Source: Anaerorhabdus furcosa | Lineage (GTDB): Bacteria; Bacillota_I; Bacilli_A; Erysipelotrichales; Erysipelotrichaceae | NCBI RefSeq assembly: GCF_900167375.1 | Contig: NZ_FUWY01000002.1 | Span: 1 to 64,000 of the forward strand | DNA length: 64,000 nucleotides | Direction: 5' to 3' | Shown here: piece by piece, positions 22,556-31,430 of the stretch | Layout: each line of letters begins with the position of its first letter | Numbering within the stretch: position 1 is the first letter of the stretch | Translations under genes and position numbers: made by a program | Notes under the pieces: generated by a model | Seen by the model: the letters and a program-made list of their open reading frames with translations, nothing else | The model's database searches: none | What the model was told of the DNA's origin: nothing

Positions 22556-22612
22556 AAAAAGACTGAATATCTTGAATAGTTAAAACTATCTTGTCATTAC
22601 AGTCTTTTTAGA
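22556..22612 (-). terminator. terminator of the DUF1579-like gene
   Basis: AAAAAGACTG pairs with CAGTCTTTTT at the base, with an inner ATAGTT/AACTAT stem. It could act on either strand; the minus-strand gene upstream is the obvious user. Confidence 0.65.
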
Positions 22613-22691
22613 TATTTGTTTATTATTGTATTTATATTCCTTTAATAACATTATTTAAAAATACTAAATAATTGAAAAATTACTTCATAGC

Positions 22692-23204
22692 TTAGATAGA
22701 TTTTCTTATTGCTTTGGCTGATACAATGACTTCCCATTGATTGTTTTTATCTAATTGAATATTCTGCCATTGAAAAGAATTCTTTTGAATATTAGAAAAT
22801 ATCCACTTCATTTTGCCATCTGGTATTTCTGTCAGTATAATCTCATTATCTACTTTTTTTGCTTGTAATCTATTTACATCATTACTACAGGCATAAAAGA
22901 TTTCCCAACAATTTGTTTTTTCACAATATACCCTAATAGTCGTACCATACTCACCGTTGCTAATGCCTTTATTTTTTACCTCTTCACGCGATGGACATAT
23001 AAATACATCTTGAATTGCCTTTCCTTCAAGTATCCATGAAAATATCCATTCACCTTTTACACAACGCTCGTTTGAAGTTCCTGGATGAACAACCCATTCT
23101 AACTCCCATTCACCAATAATTGAGCCCCAATAATTTTGCGATTCTGGTATTGAATTATGTTTTTCATTCGCAATTATTGCTTCTATAAATTTATTCATTT
23201 CCAC
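22692..23204 (-). CDS. DUF1579-like protein
   Basis: A 170-residue protein without signal or membrane segment. The pattern WGSIIGEWELEW, GEWIFSWILEGKAIQDVF, GTTIRVY, WEIFYACSN and FQWQNI with regularly spaced Trp/Gly resembles DUF1579, a small beta-barrel (lipocalin/SRPBCC-like) family whose members bind or sense small molecules; function is unassigned. A GTG start at 23204 (4-5 bases after AAGGAG) or the ATG 6 bases further in are both possible. It lies 43 bases after the WYL regulator gene on the same strand, so probably one transcript. Confidence 0.6.
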   Translation of the reverse strand: MEMNKFIEAIIANEKHNSIPESQNYWGSIIGEWELEWVVHPGTSNERCVKGEWIFSWILEGKAIQDVFICPSREEVKNKGISNGEYGTTIRVYCEKTNCWEIFYACSNDVNRLQAKKVDNEIILTEIPDGKMKWIFSNIQKNSFQWQNIQLDKNNQWEVIVSAKAIRKSI

Positions 23205-23247
23205 TATTCTCCTTTTTGTTTAGAGCATAGCAGAACAATTACGACAC

Positions 23248-24171
23248 CTATATGTCATAGTTACTTAAAAAGTTTTTAGCTGTTTCAATTAATTTTTGCT
23301 TATAATATTCTGGACTAATGATTTCAATGTAATTACCCATACTTAATAATAATGCCTGCCATAAGCGTTCTTTTTCAGGTACACGCAAATACATTAAATA
23401 ATTTCCATCCGGCAACTTTTCTTTGTGTTCTTCAGGAAAATACTCTTTTAAAATATGAATACCTTCTTTTTTGCACTTTACGATGATACATTCATATGTA
23501 CTACGGTAATGACTATCATTTTTTTCTAATAACTGTTCAATTCTATCACTAGTATAGGGCACATAATTAACATCTGTTTCTATTACATTATCTATACGAG
23601 AAACCTTATAAGTTCGATACTGATCCTTTTCTAAATCATAGGCAAATAAATACCATGCGTACCATTGAAAACGAAGAATAACAGGAATAACATTTTTAGA
23701 TGAATAGAAGTTTTCGATATTGTAATAATCAAAAGAGATTTGATGATGATTAAAAATAGCGACCTCAATCTGTTGATTAAGTGCTTGTACTTTTTTATCC
23801 TCTTTTACAACGCTATAATCCAAAGAAATATTAGCATGAGATTCTTTATCAACAATAGATTCGTAGGTATCTAATATTTTTTCTAATTGTGTATTATTGT
23901 AACCTGTTATTAAACTTTTAAGTGCAGTAATAATTAATGTTAAATCTTCTTTTTTAACAAATTGATTTTGCAATTTAAAAGAATCTGAGATAGAGTAGCC
24001 TCCATTTATACCTACTGTAGATTCAACAGGAACTCCTATAATTAATAAAGTTTCCATATCTCTTTGGATAGTACGAACAGAACATTCAAATTTCATCGCT
24101 AATTGTTTTGCGGTTACAAACTTATTATTCAATAAGTATATAATAATTTCTAAAAGTCTATAAATTTTCAT
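23248..24171 (-). CDS. WYL-domain transcription regulator (YafY family)
   Basis: A 307-residue regulator. The N-terminal DeoR-like HTH spans about residues 1-60 (LNNKFVTAKQLAMKFECSVRTIQRDMETL), followed by GINGGY. The WYL domain lies in the centre: FQWYAWYLFAYDLEKDQYRTYKVSRI carries the W-Y-L and downstream R residues that bind the effector in this family. A C-terminal extension follows (about 225-305). GGTGAT precedes the ATG. It probably controls its own operon with the DUF1579-like gene. Confidence 0.88.
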   Translation of the reverse strand: MKIYRLLEIIIYLLNNKFVTAKQLAMKFECSVRTIQRDMETLLIIGVPVESTVGINGGYSISDSFKLQNQFVKKEDLTLIITALKSLITGYNNTQLEKILDTYESIVDKESHANISLDYSVVKEDKKVQALNQQIEVAIFNHHQISFDYYNIENFYSSKNVIPVILRFQWYAWYLFAYDLEKDQYRTYKVSRIDNVIETDVNYVPYTSDRIEQLLEKNDSHYRSTYECIIVKCKKEGIHILKEYFPEEHKEKLPDGNYLMYLRVPEKERLWQALLLSMGNYIEIISPEYYKQKLIETAKNFLSNYDI

Positions 24172-24334
24172 TTGATTATCACCAAGGATAGTATAGCAAA
24201 TAAATAGTAAGTTTGAGAATAAACAAAAAAAGGTTCTAGAATTTTGAATACCTTTAATGAATAATTAATCAAAAATGAGATATTCCTTTTTTATAGAGGT
24301 GATGATTTGAAATTCAACTTTTCTAAAAAAAAAA

Positions 24335-24377
24335 ACAGTATTTTGAATTGCCTATAATTTAGGATTCAAAATACTGT
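24335..24377 (-). terminator. tmRNA terminator
   Basis: ACAGTATTTTGAAT and ATTCAAAATACTGT form a 14-bp perfect stem. On the minus strand it is followed by ten T. Confidence 0.92.
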
Positions 24378-24389
24378 CAGTAGTTAAAT

Positions 24390-24737
24390 TGGTGGAGCTG
24401 AGGGGAGTCGAACCCCTGTCCAAGAATAGTCCCACATTTGAACGTCTACAGTTTATCTCGCTATTGGTAAGACAATCAAATGGAGCGAGCCAACAAAGAT
24501 TGAATTTGCTTGTAAGAATTGTCAGGATCCATCACCAAGCTAGACTTCACCTTATTCATTATGAATACACTAAATTAAAACTAATGACAATTTTAAGATA
24601 GGATGCTGCGACCAGTATTTAGGCGATTAAGCAGCAAATGATAATCTGTTATTTCCAGTTATTTTTGTTTGGTGATTAGGTCACCACTCCACTGCAGTTC
24701 AAATCAAACTTAAACCTGTCGAAACCATGACAACCCC
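24390..24737 (-). ncRNA. ssrA: tmRNA (SsrA)
   Basis: A 348-base tmRNA for trans-translation rescue of stalled ribosomes. The 5' end GGGGTTGTCATGGTTTCGACAG and 3' end TTCGACTCCCCTCAGCTCCACCA form the Ala-tRNA-like domain; acceptor GGGGTTG pairs CAGCTCC with wobbles, and CCA is encoded. The tag frame ends GNNRLSFAA and stops with TAA at 24627-24629 (minus strand). The resume codon is not certain: the open stretch upstream reads QTKIT before GNN. The tag ends in FAA and not the common LAA. A small open frame on the opposite strand is only a shadow. Confidence 0.96.
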
Positions 24738-24756
24738 GTTGTTTTGAAGCAAATAT

Positions 24757-24785
24757 ACTATATCTCATATCATCTGCATAGTCAA
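24757..24785 (-). promoter_or_regulatory. ssrA promoter
   Basis: Reading the minus strand: TTGACT (24785-24780), a 17-base spacer and TATAGT (24762-24757), about 20 bases before the mature tmRNA 5' end. Confidence 0.8.
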
Positions 24786-24839
24786 TGAAGATAACTAGAG
24801 ATAGGTAAAGTAAGATTTAGTATTATTACGATTGCGATG

Positions 24840-24848
24840 TGGTATAAT
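24840..24848 (+). promoter_or_regulatory. extended -10 promoter of lemA
   Basis: TG-G-TATAAT, 24 bases before the lemA ATG. No strong -35 box is visible. Confidence 0.6.
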
Positions 24849-24872
24849 GAATCAATAAAAGGAGAAAAATTT

Positions 24873-25424
24873 ATGGTGTGGATTATTGTTATTGTTATAC
24901 TTGCGGTCTTAGTGATTTGGGCTATATCTTCATATAACTCTTTCATTACATGGAAAAATAAAGTCGAAGAAGCTTTCTCTACAATGGATGTATATCTTAA
25001 GAAGAGATATGATATGATTCCAAATTTAGTTGAAACTGTTAAAGGTTATGCTAAACACGAAAGTGAAACTTTAGAAGCGGTAATTAATGCAAGAAATGCA
25101 GCAGCATCTGCTACTACAATGGAAGGCAAAATTGAAGCTGAAAAAGGATTATCAGGAGTATTGGGTCGTTTATTTGCACTTACTGAAAGTTATCCGGATT
25201 TAAAAGCAAATCAAAATTTTATTGAATTACAAACTCAAATTAAACAAATGGAAGAGGAAATTGCGAACTCTAGAAAATATTACAATGGTGTTGTTAAAGA
25301 ATACAATACACGTTGTGAAATGTTTCCAAGCAGTATTATTGCTTCAATTTTCAATTTTAAGAAACAACCTATGTTTGTAGTGAGTGATGAAACACAACGC
25401 GAAAATGTAAAAGTTCAATTCTAA
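24873..25424 (+). CDS. lemA: LemA family protein
   Basis: A 183-residue protein with one N-terminal membrane segment (about residues 2-20) and a helical-bundle domain. The LemA pattern is clear: YNSFITWKNKVEEAFSTMDVYLKKRYDMIPNLVETVKGYAKHE, then RNAAASA, ENFIELQ-like NQNFIELQTQI and EIANSRKYYNGVVKEYN, ending near FPSSIIA. The ATG at 24873 follows AAAAGGAG. It heads a two-gene unit with the DUF2207 protein, a common pairing whose role at the envelope is not settled. Confidence 0.9.
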   Translation: MVWIIVIVILAVLVIWAISSYNSFITWKNKVEEAFSTMDVYLKKRYDMIPNLVETVKGYAKHESETLEAVINARNAAASATTMEGKIEAEKGLSGVLGRLFALTESYPDLKANQNFIELQTQIKQMEEEIANSRKYYNGVVKEYNTRCEMFPSSIIASIFNFKKQPMFVVSDETQRENVKVQF

Positions 25425-25446
25425 AATATCGCGAAAGCGATATTTT
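25423..25446 (+). terminator. intergenic hairpin with GAAA tetraloop
   Basis: AAAATATCGC-GAAA-GCGATATTTT, a perfect 10-bp stem overlapping the lemA stop codon and followed by ATTTTAGGAGG. It may be a partial terminator that lowers expression of the downstream gene, or a stabilising 3' end. Confidence 0.55.
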
Positions 25447-25461
25447 ATTTTAGGAGGTTCT

Positions 25462-27375
25462 ATGAGAAAGATTAAAAAAATTCTTATCTGCATATGCTCA
25501 CTTTTCTTCATAGGTATACTTGTATTACCTGTATCAGCAAAAGAGGGATTTGAAATCAATGACTATCATGTTGATATAGAAATTGAGGAAGATGGGACAT
25601 ATAATATTACAGAAACACTGAATGTTCAATTTGATAGACGCCTTCATGGGATTTATCTTACAATGCATACTTTTTATGATGATGTGACTTGGAATATTAA
25701 TGGCGAAACAGTAGTTAGAGACTATAACTTTCCAATTGATCAAGTGAAAGTATTATCGGGTCAAGATTATGAAATAGATTCAAATAATTATGGTGTTCAA
25801 TTGAGAATTGGAGATGCTGATTCTTATGCAAATGAATTCGAAACATATGTAGTTTCACACCGTGTTCATTCGAAAGATTTGAAGTTAGATGGAATTCAAA
25901 CATTCTATTACAACATCATTGCGAATGATTGGGACACAAATATTAATCATGCAAGTTTTAAGATTACAATGCCAAAAGAATTTGATGAAAGTAAACTCTA
26001 TTTTTACACAGATGAAGCAGGGGTAAGTGATGCACTGAGTTATCAAGTTAATGGAAATGTAATTGAAGGGACGTTTAACGATGTAATTTCCAATGGAAGA
26101 GGAATTACAATCAAATTGGATTTACCTGAAAATTATTTTATTTATCCAACATTTACAATGCCAATCTATCTCATTTTTGGATTTAGTGTAGTTTTGCTTT
26201 TACTTGTGATTTTCTTATTCTTGAAATATGGTAAAGATAGTCAAGTTGTAAAGACAGTTGAATTCACTGCTCCTAAAGGAGTATCAAGTGCAGGGGTAGG
26301 ATATATAATTGATGGTTCAGTAGACAATCAAGATATTGTTTCATTGATATTTGATTGGGCTAACAAAGGTTACATAACGATGAAAGAAGTTGGAGATGAT
26401 TTAGAATTCACGAAACTAAAAGATTTAGATGATGAAAGCCATTTTTATGAAAAATCATTCTTCTCAGGAATATTTAAAGGAAGAGATGTCGTTACTACAA
26501 ATCAGTTATCCACTGATATTTATCAAGATTTTGTAAATGCTAAAAGTTCTGTGAAAGATTACTTTACGACAAAAAAGAATAGAATTTATACTTCGAATTC
26601 ATTTGCCTTAAGGTCTTTTGTGGGGCTAGTTGCAGGACTACCAATTGCTTTATATATTGCTTTAGCAATCTATGCATCAATGTATAATGTGGTGGTAGCT
26701 TTAATCGCAATTGTTATAGTACTTTTGTTTACAACAGTAGGTTGCTTGATGCAAAATATAGGTGTACAAAAGTGGGCTGCTCCTGGAGTAAGTAAATATG
26801 GATTAGTTGCAGGAGGATTTGTATTAATTTGTATGACAGCACTTGTATCCTTCGGTATTTACGCAATGCTAGGATTAGGACATACAATGCTATTCTTAAT
26901 TAGCATATTAATCACAGTTATCATTTGTATTATTTCAAATTTCATGCTAAAAAGAACACCATTAGGTTTAAAACTTTATGGTCAAGTATTAGGACTTAAG
27001 GAGTTTATCCAAGTTGCTGAAAAAGATCGACTTGATATGCTTGTAAGACAAGATCCACAATATTTTTATAACATTTTACCTTACGCTTATGCATTGGGAT
27101 TAAGTGATGTATGGAGTGAACATTTCAAAGATTTAGAAATACCAGCGCCAACATGGTATGTTGGAACTACATATTATCCATATATGCAGTACAGGATGAT
27201 TCATGCAATGTCTTCACATATGAGTAGCATACAGAATCCAATTCCTCCAGTTACTGCTGGAACAGGTCGAGGCGGCGGTTTTGGCGGCGGATTCGGTGGC
27301 GGTTCAGGTGGCGGATTCGGTGGAGGTGGCTTCACTGGAGGAGGCTTTGGCGGATCATCAGGCGGTGGTTGGTAG
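25462..27375 (+). CDS. DUF2207 membrane protein with Gly-rich tail
   Basis: A 637-residue protein. Signal peptide at residues 1-27 (ending LPVSAKE); an extracellular DUF2207 domain of about 30-225 containing DYHVDIEIEEDGTYNITETLNVQF; a membrane segment near 231-252; a cytoplasmic stretch; three further hydrophobic segments at about 390-500; and a C-terminal Gly/Phe tail (about 600-637) made of GGGFGG and GGS units ending SSGGGW. LemA plus DUF2207 is a recurrent pair; the tail is typical of the family. AGGAGG precedes the ATG. Molecular role unknown. Confidence 0.85.
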   Translation: MRKIKKILICICSLFFIGILVLPVSAKEGFEINDYHVDIEIEEDGTYNITETLNVQFDRRLHGIYLTMHTFYDDVTWNINGETVVRDYNFPIDQVKVLSGQDYEIDSNNYGVQLRIGDADSYANEFETYVVSHRVHSKDLKLDGIQTFYYNIIANDWDTNINHASFKITMPKEFDESKLYFYTDEAGVSDALSYQVNGNVIEGTFNDVISNGRGITIKLDLPENYFIYPTFTMPIYLIFGFSVVLLLLVIFLFLKYGKDSQVVKTVEFTAPKGVSSAGVGYIIDGSVDNQDIVSLIFDWANKGYITMKEVGDDLEFTKLKDLDDESHFYEKSFFSGIFKGRDVVTTNQLSTDIYQDFVNAKSSVKDYFTTKKNRIYTSNSFALRSFVGLVAGLPIALYIALAIYASMYNVVVALIAIVIVLLFTTVGCLMQNIGVQKWAAPGVSKYGLVAGGFVLICMTALVSFGIYAMLGLGHTMLFLISILITVIICIISNFMLKRTPLGLKLYGQVLGLKEFIQVAEKDRLDMLVRQDPQYFYNILPYAYALGLSDVWSEHFKDLEIPAPTWYVGTTYYPYMQYRMIHAMSSHMSSIQNPIPPVTAGTGRGGGFGGGFGGGSGGGFGGGGFTGGGFGGSSGGGW

Positions 27376-27414
27376 TATACCCGATTAAATACAGAAAGAA
27401 ATAAAGAGAAATAT

Positions 27415-29694
27415 ATGACCAGTTACAAACTAAAATCAAAGAAGCCATATTTGTTGACAATAATTATTGTAATATTTTTATCTATGTTTTTAGTTGCGAT
27501 TTCATCAATGTATTTTGCATACTTAAGAAAAACAGTTGAAAAAGATAATCAATATTATATGAATGAATTGGTATCACAAATGAGTAACAATGTAAAAGAT
27601 ACAGTGACTAATAAATTCACATTTTTGGAGACGGTTGAAATCTTACTGAAGAATGATTATTTAAAATCATATGATAGGTTAAAGGATATCATAGAAGACC
27701 AAAGACAAAATTGGAATTTCAAGTCACTTTTTTTAATTGATAGTAAAGGTAATTTAATTAATGAAAACAATGAGGTAGTAGATAATGTTCAAAATCTAAA
27801 ACTTTATAACAATATGAAACATCGCTACAGTAGCATAAGCATTAGTACAAATTCTTCAGTAGGAGAAGGAATCATGTTTACAATGCCTATAAGAAATGTA
27901 ACAATTGACGGAACTAATTATTTAGGAATATGTGCAGTTTATGACTTAGATGTTTTTAAATCAATTTTAAGCGTTGATGTTTTTAATGCGAAAAGTACTT
28001 CAACAGTATTTAATGCAGAGGGAGAAATAATTTTTACAACGAATCCCAATATAAGTAACTTGGACATAAATTATTTTAATTACTTAATCTCTAATTCACA
28101 AAAAAATGAAATAGAAGTAGAGAAATTAAAAACTCTTGCACAAAATTATCAACCAGGTGAAATACAAATAATCGAAAATGGTGAGAAAAATTATATATCA
28201 TTTGATCCTTTAAAATTTGAAAATTTATATTTTTCTATCTCAGTGCCTTATCATGTTGCAAATGCACAATTCAATTTATTTATGGACAGTACAATTGCCT
28301 TCTTGATGTTTGTAACATTAGGTGGAGTAGCACTTTCAATTTACATTGGCTATCGCCATCATATAACTAAAAAAGAACTTGAGAGAATTGCGTTCATTGA
28401 TTCTTTAACAGGAACGAATTCATTGCAATACTTTAAATTAAATTTACAAAACTATTTTGAAGAAAATGATTCATATCAATATGCAATTGTTTATACAAAT
28501 GTTCATCAGTTTAGATTAATTAATGAAGAACAAGGAAGAGAATATGGGGATTATATTCTCCGTCTAATCAAAAATGTAGTTACAGATAATTTATCAAATG
28601 GTGAGATGTTGGGGCGTATTGATAGTGATCATTTCATTATCTTAGTTCATTATATTGATGAAATTGAATTGGCTGAGCGATTTAAGATTTGGGCAAGTGA
28701 AATTAGTGAACGAATGAGAGAAGAAGCGATACATTTCTCACCACCAACACTTGATTTTGGTGTTTATATTATTAATGAGGAAGATAAGAATTTAATTGAC
28801 TACCAAGTTTTAATTGATCGTTCAAAATTTGTAATGAACACAAAGATGAAAAAATGTGGACCAAGAGCGATGTATAGTATTTATAATTTACGAAGAGATC
28901 AAAGTATGGTTAGAGAGAAATACTTAGAAGATGTAATGGAAGATGCGATAAAAGGATCAGAGTTTAAAGTATACTTACAACCTAAAGTTGATGTACATAC
29001 AAATCAAATTGTAGGTGCTGAAGCATTGGTGAGATGGATCACTATGAAAAATGAAATTATATCACCAGTGGAATTCATTCCATTATTCGAAAAGAATGGT
29101 TTCATAATAGAACTAGATTTATTTGTTTTTGAAGAAGTTTGTAAAATGATTAGAAAATGGATTGATGAAGATAAAAAAATTGTGAAGATATCAATCAATT
29201 TATCTGCACATCATTTTGAAAATACAAACTTTATAAAAGATTATGAAAACATAATTCAAAAATATAATGTCCCAAGTAAATATTTGGAATTTGAATTTAC
29301 TGAAAGTGCAATTAATGAACATGTTGAATTAATAAGTGGTATCGTAAAACAAATTCATGACATTGGTATGACATGTTCAGTGGATGATTTTGGAAGTGGT
29401 TATTCTTCACTAAATAGGATAAAAGATATTCAAGTAGATACATTAAAAATAGATAGAGTATTCTTGCTAATGAATGAGGAGAACAAACAACGGGGACAAT
29501 CTGTTATTAAGAGTATTATTGAGTTAGCAAGAAATTTAGAGATGACAACAGTTGTAGAAGGTGTTGAAAATGAAGAACAATTAAATATGTTAAAAGAGTT
29601 AAATTGTGATTTTATTCAAGGATATTATTTCTATAAACCATTAGCGCAAGAACAATTTGAAGAAGCGGTAAATAAAAAAAGTTGTAACCAATAA
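27415..29694 (+). CDS. c-di-GMP phosphodiesterase with degenerate GGDEF
   Basis: A 759-residue membrane signalling protein. One membrane segment is near residues 14-34, an extracellular Cache-like sensor at about 40-285, and a second membrane segment near 291-313. A GGDEF domain follows (about 325-480) whose active loop reads RIDSDHF and not GGDEF, so cyclase activity is probably lost. The EAL domain (about 510-755) keeps EALVRW, INLSAHHF, EFTES, DDFGSGYSSL, TLKIDR, VVEGVE and QGYYFYKP, so it should be an active phosphodiesterase. It is the only c-di-GMP protein in the window. The ribosome-binding site is weak (AAAGAGA). Confidence 0.88.
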   Translation: MTSYKLKSKKPYLLTIIIVIFLSMFLVAISSMYFAYLRKTVEKDNQYYMNELVSQMSNNVKDTVTNKFTFLETVEILLKNDYLKSYDRLKDIIEDQRQNWNFKSLFLIDSKGNLINENNEVVDNVQNLKLYNNMKHRYSSISISTNSSVGEGIMFTMPIRNVTIDGTNYLGICAVYDLDVFKSILSVDVFNAKSTSTVFNAEGEIIFTTNPNISNLDINYFNYLISNSQKNEIEVEKLKTLAQNYQPGEIQIIENGEKNYISFDPLKFENLYFSISVPYHVANAQFNLFMDSTIAFLMFVTLGGVALSIYIGYRHHITKKELERIAFIDSLTGTNSLQYFKLNLQNYFEENDSYQYAIVYTNVHQFRLINEEQGREYGDYILRLIKNVVTDNLSNGEMLGRIDSDHFIILVHYIDEIELAERFKIWASEISERMREEAIHFSPPTLDFGVYIINEEDKNLIDYQVLIDRSKFVMNTKMKKCGPRAMYSIYNLRRDQSMVREKYLEDVMEDAIKGSEFKVYLQPKVDVHTNQIVGAEALVRWITMKNEIISPVEFIPLFEKNGFIIELDLFVFEEVCKMIRKWIDEDKKIVKISINLSAHHFENTNFIKDYENIIQKYNVPSKYLEFEFTESAINEHVELISGIVKQIHDIGMTCSVDDFGSGYSSLNRIKDIQVDTLKIDRVFLLMNEENKQRGQSVIKSIIELARNLEMTTVVEGVENEEQLNMLKELNCDFIQGYYFYKPLAQEQFEEAVNKKSCNQ

Positions 29695-29707
29695 GTTACA
29701 ACTTTTT
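29676..29707. terminator. bidirectional terminator
   Basis: AAAAAGTTGTAAC and GTTACAACTTTTT form a 13-bp perfect stem around CAATAA, between convergent EAL and HU genes. Confidence 0.88.
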
Positions 29708-29713
29708 CATAAA

Positions 29714-29998
29714 CTATTTGACGATATCTTTAAGTGTTTTAGATGCTTTAAATGCAGGAACTTTAGTCGCTTTAATTTTGATTTTTTCTTTAGTTAAAGG
29801 ATTGATTCCTGTACGAGCTGCTCTTTTCTTAACAGTGAATTTACCAAAACCGTTAATATCCACAGTTCCACCTTTTTTCAATGTTTTAGTCATTTGTGCG
29901 AAAAGGAAGTTTACTGCTTCAGTAGCGTCTTTCTTAGTGAGATTCATTTCCCCTGCAAGTTCTTCAGCTAATACTTTTTTTGTTTTTACATCTGCCAT
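29714..29998 (-). CDS. hup: DNA-binding protein HU
   Basis: A 94-residue histone-like protein that bends and compacts DNA as a dimer. The N-terminal helices carry ELAGEMNLTKKDATEAVNFLF, then GGTVDINGFGKFTVKKRAARTGINPLTKEKIKI, with the conserved GFGKF and the DNA-minor-groove RNPxT-like arm (here GINPLT), and a C-terminal KASKTLKD. Full length for the family. GGAGG lies about 12 bases before ATG, a little far. Confidence 0.95.
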   Translation of the reverse strand: MADVKTKKVLAEELAGEMNLTKKDATEAVNFLFAQMTKTLKKGGTVDINGFGKFTVKKRAARTGINPLTKEKIKIKATKVPAFKASKTLKDIVK

Positions 29999-30122
29999 AA
30001 TTTAATATATCCTCCATATAATAATTTTATCACAAAACTGAGAATGTAAAGCAATAAAATGCGTAAAATCACGAATTTTAGTGCAAATTCATATAAATCT
30101 TTAGTTTACTAGAATATAGTTA

Positions 30123-30143
30123 AAGTAGTTTTTAAAACTACTT
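30123..30143. promoter_or_regulatory. perfect 21-base palindrome upstream of hflX
   Basis: AAGTAGTTTT-T-AAAACTACTT is perfectly symmetric (10-1-10). It lies 35 bases before the hflX start, next to a TATACT at about 30150 that could be a -10. It may be an operator or a short transcription-attenuating hairpin. Confidence 0.4.
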
Positions 30144-30178
30144 CGTAGTATACTAAAAAATTGAATAGGAGAAGCATT

Positions 30179-31420
30179 ATGAATAGAGTAATATTGGTAG
30201 GAGTAAATACCTTAAAATACCAAGAAACATTTCAAGAAGAACTCGATGAATGTGTTGGATTATGTGAAGCTTGTAATTACGAAGTAATTCAAACCATAAC
30301 CCAAAATATGGATTTTACCGATCGACATACTTGTGTTGGAAGTGGAAAATTAATTGAAATAAGTGAATTATGCCATCAAGAAGAAATAGAAAAACTCGTA
30401 TTTTTAAATAGGTTATCTGCATCTCAAATTATGCATATTGCAGAAGCTTGTGAAGTTGATGTAATTGATCGTACAGGAATAATTCTTGAGATATTTGCCA
30501 AACGTGCAAGAACTAAAGAAGCACAAATTCAAGTAGAAATGGCTACACTTCAATATGAACTACCACACCTTATCGTGAATGATACCTCCTCTGATCAACA
30601 ACGTGGAGGATCAGGTGTTAAGAATAAAGGTAAGGGTGAAACCAAGTTAGAATTAAATAAAAGAGATATTGAACGACGAATTAGTCAATTGAAGAAGGAA
30701 TTAAAATCATTGGAAGTCCAAGTGCAAATTCAAAAGCAACAACGTCTGAAATCTCATTTGAATATGGTAGCGTTAGTTGGTTATACAAATGCAGGAAAAT
30801 CTTCATTAATGAATCGTATTCTCAAACTGAATGATATTGATGACCAAAAACAAGTGTTAGAGAAGGATATGTTATTTGCAACATTAGATACTAGTGTGCG
30901 CAAGGTGAATTTTGATAGTGATCGATCGTTCTTATTATTTGATACTGTTGGTTTTGTGTCACATTTACCTACAGAATTAATTGAAGCATTTAAAAGCACA
31001 TTATCTGCTGCAAAAGAAGCATCTTTGTTATTACATGTAATTGATTGTTCAAATGAACGCTATGAGTCATTTGAAAAGGCAACTGAAGAAACATTGAAAA
31101 GAATCGAAGCAAATCAAATCCCGATCATTAAAGTCTACAACAAAGTAGATAATGCAATTGCACAGGATAAAACAGATGGTATTTATATATCGTGTAAAAC
31201 AGGAGAAGGTATTGAAGAGTTAATGAAACTGATTGAAAATACCTTGTATCCAAATGAAGTGACATGTGATTGTTTAATTCCATATGATCAACTTTCAATG
31301 ATTCAAAGTTTAAAACAAAAAGCAAAAATTGAATTTCTTAGTGATGAAGAAAATGGTAAAATGATTCGTGTGACTTGTTCAAATGAAGTGGCACAAGAAA
31401 TTAAAAAATATTGTTTATAG
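30179..31420 (+). CDS. hflX: GTPase HflX
   Basis: A 413-residue ribosome-associated GTPase that splits stalled or 100S ribosomes. The N-terminal HflX domain (about 1-180) includes TCVGSGKL, DRTGIILEIFAKRARTKEAQIQVE and a Gly-rich GGSGVKNKGKGETKLE. The G domain follows, with G1 GYTNAGKSS, G2 FATLDTS, G3 DTVGF and G4 NKVD. The start at 30179 has AGGAG 8 bases upstream and gives the normal N-terminus MNRVILVGVN. Confidence 0.95.
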   Translation: MNRVILVGVNTLKYQETFQEELDECVGLCEACNYEVIQTITQNMDFTDRHTCVGSGKLIEISELCHQEEIEKLVFLNRLSASQIMHIAEACEVDVIDRTGIILEIFAKRARTKEAQIQVEMATLQYELPHLIVNDTSSDQQRGGSGVKNKGKGETKLELNKRDIERRISQLKKELKSLEVQVQIQKQQRLKSHLNMVALVGYTNAGKSSLMNRILKLNDIDDQKQVLEKDMLFATLDTSVRKVNFDSDRSFLLFDTVGFVSHLPTELIEAFKSTLSAAKEASLLLHVIDCSNERYESFEKATEETLKRIEANQIPIIKVYNKVDNAIAQDKTDGIYISCKTGEGIEELMKLIENTLYPNEVTCDCLIPYDQLSMIQSLKQKAKIEFLSDEENGKMIRVTCSNEVAQEIKKYCL

Positions 31421-31430
31421 GGGAGAAAAA

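Noticed and set aside
24389-24601. A 70-codon frame on the plus strand
   Set aside because: It is the antisense of tmRNA; the start reads the complement of the tRNA-like end.
27270-27375. Short repeated GGCGG-type units that could suggest a repeat array
   Set aside because: They encode the Gly/Phe tail of the DUF2207 protein; no regular spacers, so not CRISPR.
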